A stretch of 64,000 bases of DNA from Paulinella micropora (Eukaryota; Cercozoa; Imbricatea; Euglyphida): the NCBI GenBank assembly GCA_009731375.1, contig BJOX01000005.1:1663357-1727356 (forward strand), given 5' to 3'. How positions within the stretch are numbered: position 1 is the stretch's first letter; each line of letters opens with the position of its first letter. The notes beneath the pieces are model-generated. The model saw only the letters and a program-made list of their open reading frames with translations, made no database searches and had not been told where the DNA came from. Positions 40,093 to 49,807 of this stretch are shown here, piece after piece. Position numbers and translations under genes: made by a program.

Positions 40093-42051
40093 ATATATAT
40101 GTGTCAAAGCCGTAGCCGTTCTGGGTTTTCAACTCCTCCGCTTCTTTTTCTTTTAAGTCTGTCCAACCGCTGGCAAATTTAAAGCGGTTCCCTTTCGCTC
40201 TTTCTTTAAGAAACCTAATACTATGCCACCCGCAAGTATCCGTTGTATCACTTTGGTTTTTAACCTGATTAACCTTCATAAGCAGATATGTGTTCGGCTT
40301 ACTCTTTTCAATAAGCTGTTTCATTTGGTGAAGAAATAGCTCAGTCGGCTTATACAGTGCGAGAGGGTCGTAGATTTCAATAGTGTCATCTTTAATGGTA
40401 TCAATCCAAACAGCAATCCAATGTGAGCCTGGTTGGCTAGACTTATCCAAGTTCATTATAAATCCATACTTCTTTCTTTTTTCTGGTTTCAGTTTGTTTA
40501 TTTCATCGCTAGCCACGGTCCCCAAATACCAATCATATTTCATAATGTTGTCTATTTCGTCCGTCATCAATCCTCTACCTTCCCCCGCTAAGTTCGCTGG
40601 TAGTTTTTGTTGCTCTTCTGTTGGCGGTTGCTCTTCTGTTGGCGGCTGCTCTTCTGTGGGTTCTGTGGTTGGTTCTGTTGTTGGTTCTGTGGTTGGTTCT
40701 ATGCCGACTATATTTGAAACTTGATTTTTAATGTTTGGGTCAATTCTCATTTCAGATACTAAGTTATTTACATAATCCTTCTTCTTCATTTTCTTCTTAC
40801 CTCCTTTGTCGGTAGATGTGTATTTACCCTTCTTCAAATATTTCTTAATTGCTGGTATTGTTAAAAGTTTGTGTATTAATTCCTCCATCGTTTTTGCCCC
40901 AGCACCAGCTTGGTTTATTCCCAAATAATCAGCAAGTTTTTTTCTCATTTCATTCTGGTCTATTCCTAAATCAATACCCTCATCTACTATAACTTTCGCC
41001 ATACCCGCAGTCGTGTGTTTTCCTTTAACTTTTTTTGGTGACGGTTTGCCTTCGGCTTTCATTTTCGCTTCCAAAGCAGGACCCAAAGTTTTGGGTATAT
41101 CCAATTTTGGATACTTGTAATCATTTCTTAAACCTGCGGATATGTATGATACTTTGTCTTTAATTTCAAAGTGTTTCGCTTTGGCCTCCGCTAGTTTTTT
41201 TTCTTGTTCTAATTCTTTTTTGTATTGTTCAGCCAGTTCTTTCTGCTCATCTGCTGATTGGGCATCGGCTATCGCTTTCTCTATTCCTGTGCCAAGTTTG
41301 ATAAATTCTGTTTTGCTCAAACTTTTAATAAATTTAGTTGTAAAGCCCGCTTTCTTCATTAATTCAATGTATTTTTCTTTTAATTCCTTTTCAGCCTTTT
41401 TCTCTTCTTTTGTTTTCAATGGCATCTGCTTTTCTTCTGGTGCTTGTGGTGGTGCTTGGGGTGGTGCTTGGGGTGGTCCTTGTGGTGCTTGTGGTGGTCC
41501 TTGTGGCGCTTGTGGTGGTGCTTGTGGTGGTGCTTGTATGTATTGAGGGTGAAACTGGGGCGGTGGTAATAACATTAGATTATTTTTTCTATCTTGTTCA
41601 AATTTTACATCCTCTATAAGTTTTTGCTCTCTTTTCGCCTCCCTAATGAGGTCTTCTTGTCTTTCTTTAATGTCAGCATTCTCCTTCCTCTCCATTCTTT
41701 TCTTCTCATCTTCCGCTTGTTCTCTTAACTTCTTTTCCTTTTCTTCCTGCTCGTGTATTAGTTCATATTTTTTTTGTAGGTTGTCTTGTATCTGGTTGCG
41801 GTTCTCGTGTTCAAGGCGGTTGAAGTCGGACTTAATTACTTTCTCGCGAGCCTTACCCCGCCGCCGTTTGGGTTTGTTCATATATTTCAAAAAAAGTTTA
41901 ACAATTTGAAGTGTTGAAAGGTCATTCGTTTTCTCACCAAAGTTGAGATATGCTCGTTTGCCTTTTACTTTGATATATGGTCGGCCATCTTTGGTTCTGT
42001 ATATCCTCGGCGGCCGTTGTTTGAGTTTCTTCTTTGGCTTCTTTACAACCA
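40091..42051 (-). CDS. adenovirus-like (Ulp1-fold) cysteine protease (E2)
   Basis: This intact protein is about 653 residues long from the ATG at 42051; an earlier ATG at 42082 would add a hydrophobic stretch not seen in E1. Layout: basic start (VVKKPKKKLKQRPPR), IKVKGKRAYLNFGEKTNDL, long coiled coil, PPQAPPQAPQG repeats, helical middle, TEPTTEP and EEQPPT repeats, protease domain. Catalytic residues are His in GSHWIAVWI, the acidic residue in IEIYDPLAL and Cys in TDTCGWHSIRFL. Family proteases mature the capsid precursors. The domain is C-terminal and the long N-terminal extension is unusual; it may tether the enzyme in the virion. Confidence 0.9.
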
Positions 42052-42104
42052 TCGTATATGTTAGAGAAAAAAATAATAACATAATTTACATTTGTGATTG
42101 GGAT

Positions 42105-42449
42105 TTAACGAAATTTGACCGCTCCTCCTCGTTGCTTGCCGTAGCCTTGTTTAGCAGCAGCCCTCGCTACACGGTCCGCATAAGGCACTCCGACATCGCT
42201 CAGAAAAGTAGCACCCCTGGAAATCAATTGGTTCTTCTTGATAAATCTATTAGCATCCAATATGGCTTGTCCGACTTTTTTCCAATTTACTTTCCCACCT
42301 GTTTGTTTCTTTTTTCCCTTCTTTCTTCCTCCTGCTAAACTTGGGTTTGAAAGGGCTCGCCCTTTCTGTGGCATCTTTGTAATTGGTGAAGGATTGTATC
42401 CGATGTTATATCCTGCTGGTTGTGAAATAATCACTGGTGATGTTGGCAT
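42105..42449 (-). CDS. small basic core-like protein (E2)
   Basis: This is an intact 114-residue basic protein. LAGGRKKGKKKQTGGKVNWK in the middle is followed by a helix and LISRGATFLSDVGVPYADR. The end is AAKQGYGKQRGGAVKF. The composition and the final Gly-Tyr-Gly-Lys-Gln-Arg-Gly-Gly resemble small DNA-condensing core proteins of adenovirus-like viruses. The similarity is of type rather than proven homology. It lies between ATPase and protease; the E1 homologue (7469-7799) is frameshifted. Confidence 0.7.
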   Translation of the reverse strand: MPTSPVIISQPAGYNIGYNPSPITKMPQKGRALSNPSLAGGRKKGKKKQTGGKVNWKKVGQAILDANRFIKKNQLISRGATFLSDVGVPYADRVARAAAKQGYGKQRGGAVKFR

Positions 42450-42517
42450 TCACCTACAACTTCGTCGTAGATGAAGGTGTATCTATATATAGTTTTGAAA
42501 AAAATAATTAAATCAAA

Positions 42518-43336
42518 TTACAAAAATCGCTTATTAAAATTCTGCCTCAGCTCGTCCGATACCGCATCCACATACAAAAAGTTAAACCTCTCTTTGGTAG
42601 CCTCGTGATATTTTTCAATGAAGTAGTCGAGGTCGTAGCCGAGGTCCAGATGTTTGTATACGAGTTCAATTTTATCCTGAGACTGACCAGGAAAAATAAG
42701 AAGGTAGTCGAGCTGCTTGATTGCCTCAGGTCGTAAGTCGTTCAGATACTGAGAGCTCATAATTACCTTCGACTTGTAGTGGCGGTTCTTCTTTAACAAA
42801 TCGCTGACGGACTTATCCCTTAAACCTGAGCCGAGGTCATCTAAGACGAACACGACTTCGGGAGTTTGATACTTAGACGGTCTCTCAGCGGGGGGTGCGG
42901 GGGCTCGCCCCTGCTCTTCTTTTCCAAAATAAAGAAACTTCGGCTTCGGTTCTTCTTTCTCGTCTTGAATGATTTCGCCTTCTTCCTCATCTGGCTTGTT
43001 GAGCTTGTCCAATTCGTAATCAATCACAGACAGTCCATCCGTTTTCAAATATGTATATATCGCCATTGGGTTTCCCTTCTTCTTGAAGTGCTTAACCATT
43101 TCTTTGTAGATGTGGTCCTTATGTATTGTGCTGGCAATAATAACAATACGGGTCTTTTTGTCGGCCGTCCTTTTCAGGATTTCAAACAGTGCCGTTGTCT
43201 TGCCACTCTTCTTGCGAGCGAGAAGAAAAATATTGGCATACGGCTCGCCAAATAACTTATGTCCTTTTGCGAGTTTTTCACCTTCGCCATTTTGTTTGAC
43301 TGGTTTCACCTTTACATTATTAATTTTTTCCATCAC
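42518..43336 (-). CDS. FtsK/HerA-type genome-packaging ATPase (E2)
   Basis: This is an intact 272-residue ATPase. Walker A is ARKKSGKTT (residues 40-48) and Walker B is VVFVLDDLGSG. The post-Walker-B segment VIMSSQYLNDLRPEAI and DYLLIFPGQ complete the A32-like packaging ATPase pattern. It should drive genome entry into the procapsid at a vertex. A GC-rich palindrome (42888-42916) is translated in frame just before Walker B and gives an Ala/Pro-rich loop (EQGRAPAPPAE) that E1 lacks. Confidence 0.92.
   Translation of the reverse strand: MMEKINNVKVKPVKQNGEGEKLAKGHKLFGEPYANIFLLARKKSGKTTALFEILKRTADKKTRIVIIASTIHKDHIYKEMVKHFKKKGNPMAIYTYLKTDGLSVIDYELDKLNKPDEEEGEIIQDEKEEPKPKFLYFGKEEQGRAPAPPAERPSKYQTPEVVFVLDDLGSGLRDKSVSDLLKKNRHYKSKVIMSSQYLNDLRPEAIKQLDYLLIFPGQSQDKIELVYKHLDLGYDLDYFIEKYHEATKERFNFLYVDAVSDELRQNFNKRFL
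42888..42916. repeat. GC-rich palindrome translated inside the ATPase gene (E2)
   Basis: GGGGTGCGGGGGCTCGCCCC occurs in the coding region, keeps the frame, and replaces a Lys/Glu-rich loop of the E1 protein. It is a close copy of the repeat at 40064-40092. Confidence 0.75.
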
Positions 43337-43348
43337 TCTATATTTTTA

Positions 43349-43711
43349 TTAGCCTAAGAATTCCAAACAAATAACAATTCTTCCAGCTAGTGGGTCAGTC
43401 TCAATATTACCGCTGTCTGTTTTCAATACCCGAAACGAATACTGCCCATCAGTCCAGCCGATATTTCCAAGATTATAACCGAGATTTGAAATGTTTGCCG
43501 TGGTGCTGTCGGCGAATGTGCCGATAATTCCAATACGGTCCATATAAAGGATTTTTGTTTTCGTCTCGGTCATATCGTTCATATAGTGGATAAACTTAAC
43601 ATTCATTCTAGTCGGTGTAAAGCTCATTTGAATGTTTTTGTCAAATGTCTTGCTACCTCCCGCAAAATCATTACTTAGAAAAATAATCTTTTGGTATTTG
43701 AACTCACTCAT
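43349..43711 (-). CDS. conserved 120-aa unknown protein (E2)
   Basis: This intact frame begins SEFKYQKIIFLSNDFAGGSK and ends LAGRIVICLEFLG, with IQMSFTPTRMNVKFIHY and KILYMDRIGIIGTFAD between. It has no signal peptide, no membrane segment and no cysteine-rich region. The strand-like alternation suggests a compact beta fold of the sort seen in small capsid cement proteins; that is inference. E1 has the same gene in the same place (6088-6451) with one frame break. The ATPase gene starts 13 bp downstream of its stop, so the two are probably co-transcribed. Confidence 0.72.
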   Translation of the reverse strand: MSEFKYQKIIFLSNDFAGGSKTFDKNIQMSFTPTRMNVKFIHYMNDMTETKTKILYMDRIGIIGTFADSTTANISNLGYNLGNIGWTDGQYSFRVLKTDSGNIETDPLAGRIVICLEFLG

Positions 43712-43737
43712 TGTTTCTATATGTTGTATAATATATT

Positions 43738-43989
43738 ATGTTATTAATATTATTATTTGTGTGCTCTGTGTTAGGGCGGACCGCTTGTGATTTCTATTCG
43801 CGGGTTAGTGATAAAAAAAATGAAAGTTGTGTGTGGTGTATTCAAAAAGGAATAGAAACAAAATTCAAATGTGTTTTCATAAATAACGGAAATAATATGT
43901 GTCGTAGTTTTGATGAAGCTATTCCGCTAATCTGTGCTGGTGATGCTTCGTGGTATAAAGTTTATCTGTATGAATGCTCACTTCTTTGA
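43738..43989 (+). CDS. small secreted 7-cysteine protein (E2)
   Basis: This 83-residue protein has a signal peptide (LLILLFVCSVLG, likely cleaved after residue 14-16) and seven mature Cys at 17, 31, 34, 45, 55, 66 and 80. The motifs SCVWCIQKG, FKCVFINNGNNMCRSFDEAI and a C-terminal LYEC are present. The E1 copy keeps every Cys and most residues. It is the only plus-strand gene in the minus-strand virion block and overlaps the membrane-protein gene end by 12 bp. An odd Cys count suggests a dimer or a free thiol. Function unknown; a secreted host-directed or envelope-facing factor is possible. Confidence 0.75.
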   Translation: MLLILLFVCSVLGRTACDFYSRVSDKKNESCVWCIQKGIETKFKCVFINNGNNMCRSFDEAIPLICAGDASWYKVYLYECSLL

Positions 43990-44325
43990 GCTAGAAGGGG
44001 AAGGAAGGCAGATGCCTATTAATAGTGTTAAAATACCTACATAAGTGTTGGCTGTCTCGCACGGCAAGTTCTTTTCAGATAACCTCACGATACAAAGGGT
44101 GATGATGGCGATAATGATACCCATTTGAAATAAGTATTTAATAAGTCGGCTGTCAGTTGGTCTGTTTTTTATACAACAGCAATTCCAGTTGTCTTCCAAT
44201 TCGTGCTCTACTTTTTTTTCCTCATTCTTCAACGAAATATCCAAAACACGGTTCTTCAACTCTGGTGTTAGTTCGCCATCTGCCATATCAATGAGTGGAG
44301 GTGGAGGGTGTAATCTAGGTGGCAT
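43978..44325 (-). CDS. small one-span membrane protein (E2)
   Basis: The start is set at the ATG at 44323-44325, directly after a conserved hairpin, giving about 115 residues. A Pro-rich N-terminus (PPRLHPPPPLIDMADGELT), a charged helix, NWNCCCIKNRPTDSRLIK, a membrane segment (GIIIAIITLCIV) and a second hydrophobic stretch precede a Ser-rich tail. The reading frame upstream merges with the fibre across the N gap only because the gap length is arbitrary. The gene lies downstream of the fibre gene, as in E1, where the two overlap. Confidence 0.78.
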   Translation of the reverse strand: MPPRLHPPPPLIDMADGELTPELKNRVLDISLKNEEKKVEHELEDNWNCCCIKNRPTDSRLIKYLFQMGIIIAIITLCIVRLSEKNLPCETANTYVGILTLLIGICLPSPSSSKK

Positions 44326-44326
44326 A

Positions 44327-44371
44327 GTAAGTGCTTTTTTACAAAAACCACTTACAATCTCAAAAACTATT
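44327..44371 (-). promoter_or_regulatory. conserved hairpin upstream of the membrane-protein gene, cut by an N gap (E2)
   Basis: On the minus strand TTTTTGAGATTGTAAGTGG and a loop are followed by GCACTTAC and the gene start. This is the third E2 copy of the motif. The 10-N gap (44372-44381) begins inside the repeat, so the gap was probably caused by the repeat itself. Confidence 0.6.
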
Positions 44372-44381
44372 NNNNNNNNNN

Positions 44382-47300
44382 CGTTTGTTTGGCCTTGAAT
44401 TCCTATCTTTGCTCCGCTATTGGTTGTTGTCGTTAGCACCCCAGAGTATGTGATCCCCGCATTTGCTGTTATTAATTTTGAAGCAGTAATCGCAGTGTTG
44501 TTTATTCTCAATAATTCATTCGTGGCATCCCAATAAAACACATGGTTTGAACCCGAGCCAGCGACATTATACATCATTGTCGCATTACTAATACCAAACC
44601 CAAAAAATCCTGTCGTAGATTCCACTCCTCCATCATACAAAACCAGTTTATTATTTACTACTCCGCTTCTATCCAAGAATATTTTTTTACCTGCTCCTAT
44701 TACTAAATCACCATTACTGCTTATGTTCATTGCCTCACCCCAAGATGATATGGTAGTTCCCGCGGTTGCTCCTGATTTATAACGAAAAGTAAGATTAGTT
44801 CCTTTTTGTATTATAAAGTTAGATGTCGCAGAAGATGATTTCCATACACCTCCAGACACATAAGTATCAAAACCTAAATTAATATCATCGTGAGCATAAT
44901 TATACATTTGAAAAACTGGATGAGCGTCTGTTGTTAAAATGGCTTGTATATGTGGCCCAGCGGGGTCGCTCGCCGTTCCATATAACTCTAATCCACCCGT
45001 TGCTCCTACTCCTTTCGTCGCTCTACCTATGATTATCGGCTTACCTGATGCTGTTGTTATTCCAACATTAGCCGTTATTAATCCAGCATTATCTATGTTC
45101 ATCGCCTCAGACCATGTTATAGCACTCCCCACTGCTATTCCTGATTTATAGCCGAAAGAGAGTGTATTACTTACCTTTGCTATTCTAAAATTCGCATTCG
45201 CATAACTTGATTTCCATCCAGCATTATCCAAATAAGCATCAAAAGCAAGAATTATATTATTATGTCCTAAATTGGCTATTGTAAATAAGGGATACGCGTC
45301 CTCTGTTGTTATCGCCTGTATATGTGGCCCCGCCGTAAAATCGCCATAAGCACCGTATATTTCTAATCCAGCCGATGGCCCCGTCCCCTTCGTCGTATTG
45401 CCTATGATTATCGGCTTACCTGTTGCTGTTGTTATTTTGGTGCTCGCGGTTATTGTAGTCCCTGTTATTGTCGTTCCTGCTATCGTTCCACCACTTGTTA
45501 TGTTGTTTGAATTCATGTCTAAGGCACCATAAAACTTCATACCGCCAGCATTGTTAAAACGGACGATATCAGACGAAGTGAATTTAGCATCAGTAAGTTT
45601 TGAAATATAAAGTCCTGCTCCTTTTGCTACGTCATAAGCAATGTTCGTGAATACATTAACCTCTTTGATCTGCGGTTCCACTTGAAGCAGTATTTAGAGT
45701 GTATAAGAAAGAGTAATAATCGCCTGTTGTCTGTGAAAAGAAAGCGTCTCCGCCATTTTGGTTCAATATCCGCGCGCCGTTATATGTGACATTTCCTCCA
45801 TTAATGATATCCACGTTATTAAAATCGGCTTGGCTTAATAATGTCAGTGCTCTTATATCATTTCTACTTCCATTAAATATTTTAATTCCATCTATCGTTT
45901 GGTCTCCTGTTAGTTTCACATTTCCTCCGTCTTTTGTATCAACATAAGACTGAGTTGCTACCAATGCCCCATTTATGCTTATGTTTCCTTTTGTCCATAA
46001 AGTCCCGTTTGCCGCATTCAATGACATTATAGCCTCTTCCCACGTATTTTCCCATATAAAACCAACATTAGTATTTCTGGATGCCCTAAACCTACACGAC
46101 AAATCACTAAAATCATAGCCAGCAGGAGCAGTTCCACTTGCCAAACTTTTAGACGCGCCAGATGCTGTGAGATAAATACCCCATTCTGTGTTGTTTGTAT
46201 CATAAAGAAATATGCCATAAGTGCTTCCTCCGCTTACTACTCCATTATGAATAGATAACTTACAGCCATCATTTGCTGTTAGTAGGCCGCTAAAAGTTTT
46301 ATTTCCTGCTATGGTTTGGTTTCCTGTAAGTTTCACATTTTGTCCGTCTAATGTATCTACATACGTTTTATTCGCCCCGTCCGTTGTTGCTGATGGCGCG
46401 GCCAAATTTGTTATTTTGTTGTTGTTCAAAGATAATGTAGTGCCAGTTGCGGTCGCGATTACATTATCACCCGCGTATAAATCTACATACGAGCCAGTTA
46501 TTTGTATCGGATAATAGGCCGCGGTTGCTATTTTCTGCGCCGTAATCTCTCCTATATTTGTCGCCGTATCAAATGCGATACCGATACCATCAAAAGCGGC
46601 TGGACCAGTAGCACCCCGCACTTCTATTGTTGAAGTAAATTTTTTGTTCCCTGCTATGGTTTGGTCTCCCGTTAGTTTAACGACGGCGGTATCAAGGACG
46701 GAAACATCCACACCATCAACAAGATTAACATTTGTTATGCTTTGACTTTTCATATCAATACCCGCACTAGCATTTACCACATTGCTGAATGTTTTGGTTC
46801 CTGCTATAGTTTGGTCTCCTGTTAGTTTCACGGTCGAAGTATCAAGAGTAGAAACATCAATACCATCAACATTACCAACATTTGTTATGTTAAATCCACC
46901 CATATTTAAACTGCCCGTCATAGCCGTTGTTCCGTCCTTTGCTAATTTTGTATCGGTATATGCTTTCGTTGAAGCATCGCCATCATAGAATGGTGCGGGT
47001 AGTCCGCTGATTGCTGTCGTGCTGTTAAAATTTAAAACATTATTTGTCAGTGTCATTCCGCCCCCTGTTGTTGGAGCAAAAAGTATAGAAGAACCGACAA
47101 TAGTTAGTGGATAGCCCGTTACTCCACCTACCTCCGACGAATAAATAGAACCCATATTATTGTTGTAATTGAAGAATAATTTTCCTGTGTTTAATGGATT
47201 TGAGTCTTTTACGGCCACATAAGTAGTAAATGTTTTATTCCCTGTTATTGTTTGGTCGCCTGTTAGTTTAACGACTGCGGTATCAAGAGCCGAAACATCA

Positions 47301-47862
47301 ATACCATCAACATTACCGACATTTGCTACATTAAACCCTCCCATATTTAAATTTCCAAACATCATAGTGAGACCATCCAATCTAAGAAAAGGAGAAGCAA
47401 CATTTCGCCATTGCCCAGTGCTGTAAATGAGCAGTTGGTTATCGGCGGGGGTGCCTGTTATGANNNNNNNNNNGGGGTGCCTGTTATGACTACATCACTT
47501 AAAGCATCTATTGATTTAGTTGCTATCCTTGTGTCAAAGTCCGTATTAGCCCTTGCTGTGGTATAATATAAATTAGTGCCTTCGGAAAGGTTAGTGGTTG
47601 ATTTAGTGGTTAGTCGCGCATCAAACCTACCATCAGTATAGTATAGATTAGTGCCTTCTTTTAAGTCGGTCGTTGATTTTAAAGCCAACCTCGCATCAAA
47701 TCGGCTGTTGGTAAAATAAAGATTTACGGGGTCAGCATCTTCTGGCACCCTATCTGTGTATAAGCCCACTATGTTTGTGTTCGTTAAATCCAGGTTGGCT
47801 ATATCTAAAGAGTCAACCGCAATTTCTGATAAGCCTAAGAGCGATTTATATTGACTGCCCAT
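44382..47862 (-). pseudogene. trimeric phage-like fibre (E2), interrupted by gaps and one frame break
   Basis: This is the homologue of the E1 fibre. The N-terminus (47862 downward) has LYYTDGRFDARL repeats. The shaft has at least seven VKLTGDQTIAGNKTF-type units alternating with NITNVGNVDGIDVS-type units. Further on are GIFLYDTNNTEWGIY and FIWENTWEEAIMSLN tip motifs, and near 44400 the start of the GAKIGIQGQT domain. The C-terminal S74 chaperone seen in E1 is missing, because the N gap at 44372-44381 falls there. A one-base insertion at about 45670 splits the frame, and the gap at 47464-47473 has duplicated flanks. It probably encodes the receptor-binding spike. Confidence 0.82.
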
Positions 47863-47949
47863 TGTTGTATATAGTTTGGATAATAATTAATCCGAATAAA
47901 AATTATTTTTGGTTAGATATACAACCGANNNNNNNNNNGATACCCGAGA

Positions 47950-48465
47950 ATGCCGAGAGGAAATAGAGAGATTGCCATAAAGAACCTTGAAAAGGCAACT
48001 GTAATGAAGAAACAGTATGCGAGGCAAAGAAAGATTGAGCGGGCTAAGGAATTACTAGCGGAGGAAGAGGCGAAGAATGTTAAAGAAATGAATGAAGACG
48101 AAAAGATGGAGCACATTACTAAGAAGCAGTTGGCGAAGGATATGATAGACGGGCGGGATGGCGAGCCGATCGAGGAAAGCAGTGAAAGCGATGAAGAGGT
48201 CGAACAGGACTTTGTAGATATCGTTGCGCGACGTGTTGCGGGTATGAAACTTAAGACTAAGCAAAAGAAGACTAAGAAAGCGGTAAAAAAGAAACTGCCT
48301 GAAGTGGAAGAGAGCGAGGATAGCGAAAGCGAAAGCGAGGAAGAGCCTCAGCCGAAGAAAGGGGGGAAAAAGACCGGCCGTGTTAATGTCAATGTTTATG
48401 CTGGACAACCGGAGAAGTCAAAAAAAGAAAGTAATGATGTTTCGAAAATGTTTTTAAAGTTCTAA
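47950..48465 (+). CDS. charged acidic/basic protein (E2)
   Basis: This is a 171-residue intact protein, divergent from the fibre gene across a 10-N gap (47929-47938). A basic coiled-coil start (ARQRKIERAKELLAEEEAKN), an acidic patch (EESSESDEEVEQDF), a Lys-rich tract (KTKQKKTKKAVKKK) and an acidic SEDSESESEEE run follow in order. The end contains GRVNVNVYAGQP. E1 has the same layout (769-1281). The pattern of charge blocks is typical of nuclear or DNA-condensing viral proteins, but no family was recognised. Confidence 0.65.
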   Translation: MPRGNREIAIKNLEKATVMKKQYARQRKIERAKELLAEEEAKNVKEMNEDEKMEHITKKQLAKDMIDGRDGEPIEESSESDEEVEQDFVDIVARRVAGMKLKTKQKKTKKAVKKKLPEVEESEDSESESEEEPQPKKGGKKTGRVNVNVYAGQPEKSKKESNDVSKMFLKF

Positions 48466-48471
48466 ATATAG

Positions 48472-48729
48472 ATGAACGAGATAAAAAATTTACCGCTCGA
48501 TGTTCGCTTACACATTATGGACTATTTATATAATCATCGTGAGTATGACTTCAATAGTTGCTATGTGTGTGGATTAACTCTGTGTTTAGCGAACCGCCAG
48601 ATTACGGCAATTGATGATAGTTTCGACAGATTTTATACTTATGAGTTTTGTTCTAATTATTGTTTTGAAATAGAAAAAAAAGAACGATTAATATATAAGG
48701 ATACAGCGTTAGGCGTTATTAAGTATTAG
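48472..48729 (+). CDS. F-box-like zinc-binding small protein (E2 cargo)
   Basis: This intact 85-residue protein starts 7 bp after the previous gene ends. The N-terminus NEIKNLPLDVRLHIMDYL fits the first helix of an F-box (LP-x2-V-x3-I-x2-YL). CYVCGLTLC and, further on, CSNYC supply cysteine pairs that could bind zinc. If it is an F-box protein it would recruit a host Skp1-Cullin ubiquitin ligase; that is inference from a short motif. E1 has an unrelated DUF5754-like gene at the same locus. The stop is followed by a palindromic spacer (48730-48783). Confidence 0.55.
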   Translation: MNEIKNLPLDVRLHIMDYLYNHREYDFNSCYVCGLTLCLANRQITAIDDSFDRFYTYEFCSNYCFEIEKKERLIYKDTALGVIKY

Positions 48730-48783
48730 AAAGGACAAGCCCTTTCAAACCCGAAGGGAGGTGCGGAGGCGAAGTCTCTGCGG
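48730..48783. repeat. palindromic spacer flush with the integrase start codon (E2)
   Basis: Stems AAAGGACAAGCCCTTT and a GGAGGTGCGGAGGCGAAGTC segment resembling the GGGGTGCGGGGGC palindromes fill the space between two genes. The repeat ends directly before the integrase ATG at 48784. A further small hairpin (CTATCGCTGTAGGCGATAG) lies within the first codons of the integrase. Confidence 0.6.
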
Positions 48784-49788
48784 ATGGATAACAAACATAC
48801 AGCTATCGCTGTAGGCGATAGTAATCCGCAGAACAATATTACAGATGAAGTTGTGGAGGATGCGGATGAAATAAAGGAGCAACAAGCACTTGAAATCCAC
48901 TATCAGAAGAGATTACCGACTGATAAATGGAATACAATATGGTCTGATAAACCACTTAAACAAGTATTTGTAGATTTGGCGGATATGTCTAAGTTGAAAG
49001 ATAAGAAAGGAAATAAAGGCTATGCTTGGATGTTGTTTTGGATTGACACTCATAGTCGATTTTTAATCATTAAACCGCTTAAAAACAAAACGGCTAAGGA
49101 AGTTTATTTAGCTTTAAAATCAATACCATACACTCCTAACTCCATTACAACCGATAGCGGAAGTGAATATAAAGGAATGGTTAAAGATTATTTCAGAGAT
49201 AACAACGTCGAACACCGGACGGTTGAAATAGGAGACCATCGGGCGCTTGCGATTGTTGATCGGGTTATAAGAACAATAAGGAGATGGTTGGACATACTAT
49301 TCGAAACTAATGGAAACTTTGACTGGCTGACTTATATTAACGACATGGTAGATGCTTACAATATGCGTTTTCATAGAACGATTAAAGCCCGGCCGATAGA
49401 TGTATTTAAGGGAGTAAGTAAAAATAAACAACGTATTCAACGCGACCATTTAATTGATGAATTTGAAAAAGGCGACAAGGTAAGAAAGGAGCTAAAGAGG
49501 AATTTATTTTCTAAAGGCGGCAAGCAATACAGCAAACAAATTTATACAGTCGTGGGGCGTTCCGGTTTCAAGTTAATATTAAATTCGGATGAGTTGGTTA
49601 GCCCCCGGGAACTATTGAAAACTAAGTTCGACAGACCGGTAGATGAAGAAAAACAAATAAAAGAACAAGTAAAAGAAATAACGAAAGAAAAGAAAACAAA
49701 GGAACAGTTGAAGAGAGAAGACATAGATGAGGGAAATGTTAGGACAAGCAAGAGAGAAAAGAAAGCTAAAGTAATATTAGATTTGTAA
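48784..49788 (+). CDS. rve-family integrase (E2)
   Basis: This intact 334-residue retroviral-type integrase performs Polinton insertion. The catalytic core has VFVDLADMSKLKDKKG (first Asp), YAWMLFWIDTHSRFLI, and SITTDSGSEYKG (second Asp). The third acidic position lies in HRALAIVDRVIRTIRRWL and reads Asp where Glu is usual. A YNMRFHRTIKARPIDVF segment and an SH3-like FEKGDKVRKELKRN region follow, then a basic tail of Lys/Glu. No HHCC zinc domain is visible at the N-terminus. Perfect TIRs and a 6-bp TSD around E2 show that an enzyme of this type acted. Confidence 0.9.
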   Translation: MDNKHTAIAVGDSNPQNNITDEVVEDADEIKEQQALEIHYQKRLPTDKWNTIWSDKPLKQVFVDLADMSKLKDKKGNKGYAWMLFWIDTHSRFLIIKPLKNKTAKEVYLALKSIPYTPNSITTDSGSEYKGMVKDYFRDNNVEHRTVEIGDHRALAIVDRVIRTIRRWLDILFETNGNFDWLTYINDMVDAYNMRFHRTIKARPIDVFKGVSKNKQRIQRDHLIDEFEKGDKVRKELKRNLFSKGGKQYSKQIYTVVGRSGFKLILNSDELVSPRELLKTKFDRPVDEEKQIKEQVKEITKEKKTKEQLKREDIDEGNVRTSKREKKAKVILDL

Positions 49789-49807
49789 AGTGAGAAAAAT
49801 GATTTTA

